NCBI RefSeq assembly: GCF_016744625.1
Contig: NZ_JADGDZ010000015.1
Span: 1-55,066, forward strand
From: Winogradskyella sp.
Lineage (GTDB): Bacteria; Bacteroidota; Bacteroidia; Flavobacteriales; Flavobacteriaceae
Length of the DNA: 55,066 bases
Direction of reading: 5' to 3'
This document shows positions 52,689-55,066 of the stretch, in pieces. The stretch's first letter is position 1, and the number at the start of each line of letters is the position of its first letter. A model generated the notes under the pieces. The model saw only the letters and a list, made by a program, of their open reading frames with translations, ran no database searches and had not been told where the DNA came from. The translations under genes were made by a program, and so were the position numbers.

Positions 52689-55066
52689 ATGAAATATTTA
52701 ATTACTCTAATTTCATTATTGTTTTCATCCCTCATATTGGCACAAGATGTTATTATGCAAACAGCAACCGTAAGCCAATGTGGTGGCGTATTTTACGATT
52801 CTGGTGGTGAGTTTGGTAACTATGGAAATGATGAAGATTTTACATTAACCATATGCCCTGAAGATCCAGGTCAAAAAATCAGATTAGATTTTACAGCATT
52901 TAATACGCAGTTGAATGTAGATATTATGTCTATTTTTAATGGTGATTCCGTCGCATCTCCATTTTTTGGTCAATTTTCAGCTGGTGCAAGCCCAGGTATA
53001 GTTGAAGCTACTCAAGATAATACCTCAGGATGTATCACTATTCAGTTTGTTTCTAATGCTGCAGGTAATGGAGAAGGCTGGGCAGCCAATATTACGTGTC
53101 TAACACCTTGTCAAACCATAAACTCTCAAATCGATTCCTCATCCCCTGCACCTAATGGTGATGGGTATATTAGAGTATGTCCAAATGAGGATATCACTTT
53201 AAATGGAAGTGGAGTGTTTTCAATTGATGGAACAGGTGCAACATACGAGTGGGACTTAGGAGATGGTAACACAGCATCTGGTCAAACAGCTACTTTTTCT
53301 TATCCAGATCCTGGCGTTTATATAGTGAATTTAAATATTCGTGATGCAAATACATCAATTGATCCTCTTGGATGTGATAATGATGATTTGATTAATCAGG
53401 TTATACAGGTAGCTACTGAGCCGGATTTTACAGGGACACTGGCTGCTAATACAACGCTTTGTTTTGGTGAAAGCACAGATATAACAGGAGAAGTAGAAGC
53501 CGTAGAGTTTATTAATGATTGTACTCCTCCAGTTAGTGGTATAACATTTTTGCCTGATGGTAATGGAGTGACATATGAAACTTCTATTACTGTAGATTGT
53601 TATGATTCTGCACAAACTTTAACAAGTATAGGACAATTAGTGAGTATATGCCTAACTATGGAGCATTCGTATTTAGGTGATTTAGATATAGAAATTATTT
53701 CTCCAAACGGACAGGTTGTGAGAATGCATGATCAAGGAGGTAATAGTGCGAATTTAGGTATTCCATGGGCTACAGGTACTGTTGATGGGAATAGTGCAAA
53801 TACAACACCTGGAACTGGAAGTCAGTATTGTTTTGTGCCTAATGGGGGCTTCCCAACTTTAGTTGGAGGTATTCAAACAGGAGGTGCGTTTCCAGATGGA
53901 AATGGACCTGGGACTTATAACGACTCTTTTGTTCCAGCTGGGAATTATAGTTCTGTAAATCCTTTGGATGGTCTTCTTGGTTCACCTCTTAATGGAGATT
54001 GGACTATTAGAGTTGTTGATAATATAGGTGCAGATAATGGACATATTTTTGCTTGGAGCATTGAATTTGATCCTAACTTACAGCCACCTGAATTATCTTT
54101 TACACCTGTAATTACTTCTGAAGCATGGGATGCTAACCCTACAATTACCAATACTGTTGGTAATGTAATAACAGTAACACCTCCAGATGCTGGACAGTTT
54201 TGTTATACATATCGTGTGACTGATGATTTTGGTTGTGAATACACTGAAGAAGTATGTATTGATGTATTACCAGAAATAGTTACTGAAAACCCGAATAATT
54301 TATTTGTCTGTGATACAGGTGTGCCTCCTTATATTTTTGATTTAGACTCAAATACTGCGGTTGTGCTTGCTAGCGCAACAAATACTGGAGATTTGGTAGT
54401 GACCTATCATAACTCGATGGCAGATGCAGATGCAGATCTAGGTGCCTTAACGGGTCTAGGCACTTATTCAGGTACTGATGGTGAAATTATTTATATAAGG
54501 GTTGAGTATTTAGTTTCTGGATGTTACGAAATTTTACCTTTTACTTTAAACGTAGCTGGTCAACCTACAATCAACCCAGCAAATGACCTTGAGTTATGTG
54601 ACGATGTGAGTAATGATGGTATTGAAGAGTTTGATTTAAGTATTCAGACGGCTATTATATTGGGTTCACAATCAGCAACGGACTTTAATGTGACGTATCA
54701 TTTAAGTTTCACAGATGCAGATTCGGATGCGGGTGCATTACCGAGTATGTATACCAATGTTAATAACCCAGAGCCAATCTTTGTACGAGTAGAGAGTATA
54801 GGGGATAGTAATTGTTATAATGCTTCGGCTACAGCCGTATTTAATTTAGTGGTCAACGCTAAAGCTATAGCAGCGACACCACCTAATATGGTTGTCTGTG
54901 ATGATTTGAGTAATGACGGTATGGCGACTTTTGATTTAAGCACTCAAGAAAGTACAATTTTAGGAATCCAAGATCCATTATTATTTGATGTATCGTTTCA
55001 TGCGAGTCAAGTTGATGCAGATACTAATGTAGGGGCTTTAGCCACGACTTATACCAATAGCACCCC
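52689..55066 (+). CDS. Giant surface adhesin-like protein (CUB, PKD, P-domain, FDL repeats), cut at window end
   Basis: The frame stays open from ATG 52689 to the window end (792 codons), so the protein is larger than shown. It has a signal peptide (1-18, LILAQ) and a CUB domain (about 20-138, VFYDSGGEFGNYGNDEDFTLTICP). A PKD-type domain follows (about 165-245, YEWDLGDGNTASGQ), then a P-domain (about 300-470, ICLTMEHSYLGDLDIEIISP). Next come tandem approximately 95-residue repeats: VTYHNSMADADADLGAL..., then CDDVSNDGIEEFDLS, VTYHLSFTDADSDAGAL..., then CDDLSNDGMATFDLS and SFHASQVDADTNVGAL.... Such repeats are typical of very large T9SS-exported proteins. It is the second gene behind promoter copy C and a paralogue of the protein at 45313. 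A C-terminal sorting domain would be expected beyond 55066. Confidence 0.9.
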   Translation, partial: MKYLITLISLLFSSLILAQDVIMQTATVSQCGGVFYDSGGEFGNYGNDEDFTLTICPEDPGQKIRLDFTAFNTQLNVDIMSIFNGDSVASPFFGQFSAGASPGIVEATQDNTSGCITIQFVSNAAGNGEGWAANITCLTPCQTINSQIDSSSPAPNGDGYIRVCPNEDITLNGSGVFSIDGTGATYEWDLGDGNTASGQTATFSYPDPGVYIVNLNIRDANTSIDPLGCDNDDLINQVIQVATEPDFTGTLAANTTLCFGESTDITGEVEAVEFINDCTPPVSGITFLPDGNGVTYETSITVDCYDSAQTLTSIGQLVSICLTMEHSYLGDLDIEIISPNGQVVRMHDQGGNSANLGIPWATGTVDGNSANTTPGTGSQYCFVPNGGFPTLVGGIQTGGAFPDGNGPGTYNDSFVPAGNYSSVNPLDGLLGSPLNGDWTIRVVDNIGADNGHIFAWSIEFDPNLQPPELSFTPVITSEAWDANPTITNTVGNVITVTPPDAGQFCYTYRVTDDFGCEYTEEVCIDVLPEIVTENPNNLFVCDTGVPPYIFDLDSNTAVVLASATNTGDLVVTYHNSMADADADLGALTGLGTYSGTDGEIIYIRVEYLVSGCYEILPFTLNVAGQPTINPANDLELCDDVSNDGIEEFDLSIQTAIILGSQSATDFNVTYHLSFTDADSDAGALPSMYTNVNNPEPIFVRVESIGDSNCYNASATAVFNLVVNAKAIAATPPNMVVCDDLSNDGMATFDLSTQESTILGIQDPLLFDVSFHASQVDADTNVGALATTYTNST

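Noticed and set aside
53355-54151. Minus-strand open frames at 53355-53615 and 53945-54151
   Set aside because: They are shadows of the giant adhesin frame, which is open from 52689 to the window end and continues known domains.

Overview
The window reads as a chromosome segment of a marine-type Flavobacteriaceae bacterium (Bacteroidota). The DNA is AT-rich. Many genes are preceded by the Bacteroidota -7 box TAnnTTTG. Several exported proteins are lipoproteins or carry type IX secretion (T9SS) features, SecD and SecF are fused, and several families (DUF6090, DUF6588, DUF2911) are ones I know mainly from Bacteroidota. I see no rRNA, tRNA, CRISPR array, transposase or prophage. Genus cannot be fixed from the sequence alone.

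Layout. 1-12.9 kb: NUDIX hydrolase, rhomboid protease, M14 metallopeptidase lipoprotein, citrulline hydrolase ctlX, a CpcT/CpeT-like lipoprotein, a TPR sensor histidine kinase, a lone GH53 galactanase, argS, a carboxypeptidase-regulatory-domain protein and a DinB/YfiT protein. 12.9-19.8 kb: a cell-surface signalling locus made of an ECF sigma factor, a FecR-type anti-sigma factor and an STN-bearing TonB-dependent receptor, with a divergent very acidic modular lipoprotein of 967 residues. 20-31.6 kb: ffh, folD, a TMEM164-like membrane protein, VOC and SnoaL-like proteins, rluF, an acyltransferase, an alpha/beta hydrolase, a cupin, a HerA-like ATPase, a lipoprotein RidA, queE and a stand-alone NUMOD4/HNH protein. 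31.7-45.1 kb: DUF2911, asnB, DUF6090, an XRE-DUF4870 regulator, a CPBP protease, gyrB, an outer-membrane barrel, mdh, a small membrane-anchored protein and secDF. 45.3-55.1 kb: two paralogous CUB/PKD/P-domain surface proteins, the second cut off by the window end, flanking a mostly minus-strand block (frameshifted DUF4272, DUF192, lgt, yidD, cysS, folE).

Most interesting signal. A bipartite promoter-like element, GGTAGGAG-N13-(G/A)CTGTT(A/T)TATA, occurs three times in the same orientation relative to a downstream gene: before fecR-tonB receptor (16208-16240, minus), before the 967-residue lipoprotein (16836-16868, plus), and 36 kb away before a small secreted protein and a giant adhesin (52089-52121, plus). 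The spacer differs completely in the third copy while both boxes and their spacing are kept. The 967-residue lipoprotein and the giant adhesin also share the same approximately 95-residue 'FDL...VTYH...DA...Y...RVE' module. I propose an ECF sigma regulon that couples a TonB-dependent signal receptor to surface proteins.

A second theme is a dispersed short palindromic repeat with core GAGCG(C/T)AGTCGA. It occurs as facing pairs upstream of the M14 gene and of folD, in frame inside argS, and in degenerate form upstream of asnB. In two places it creates false N-terminal extensions of neighbouring reading frames.
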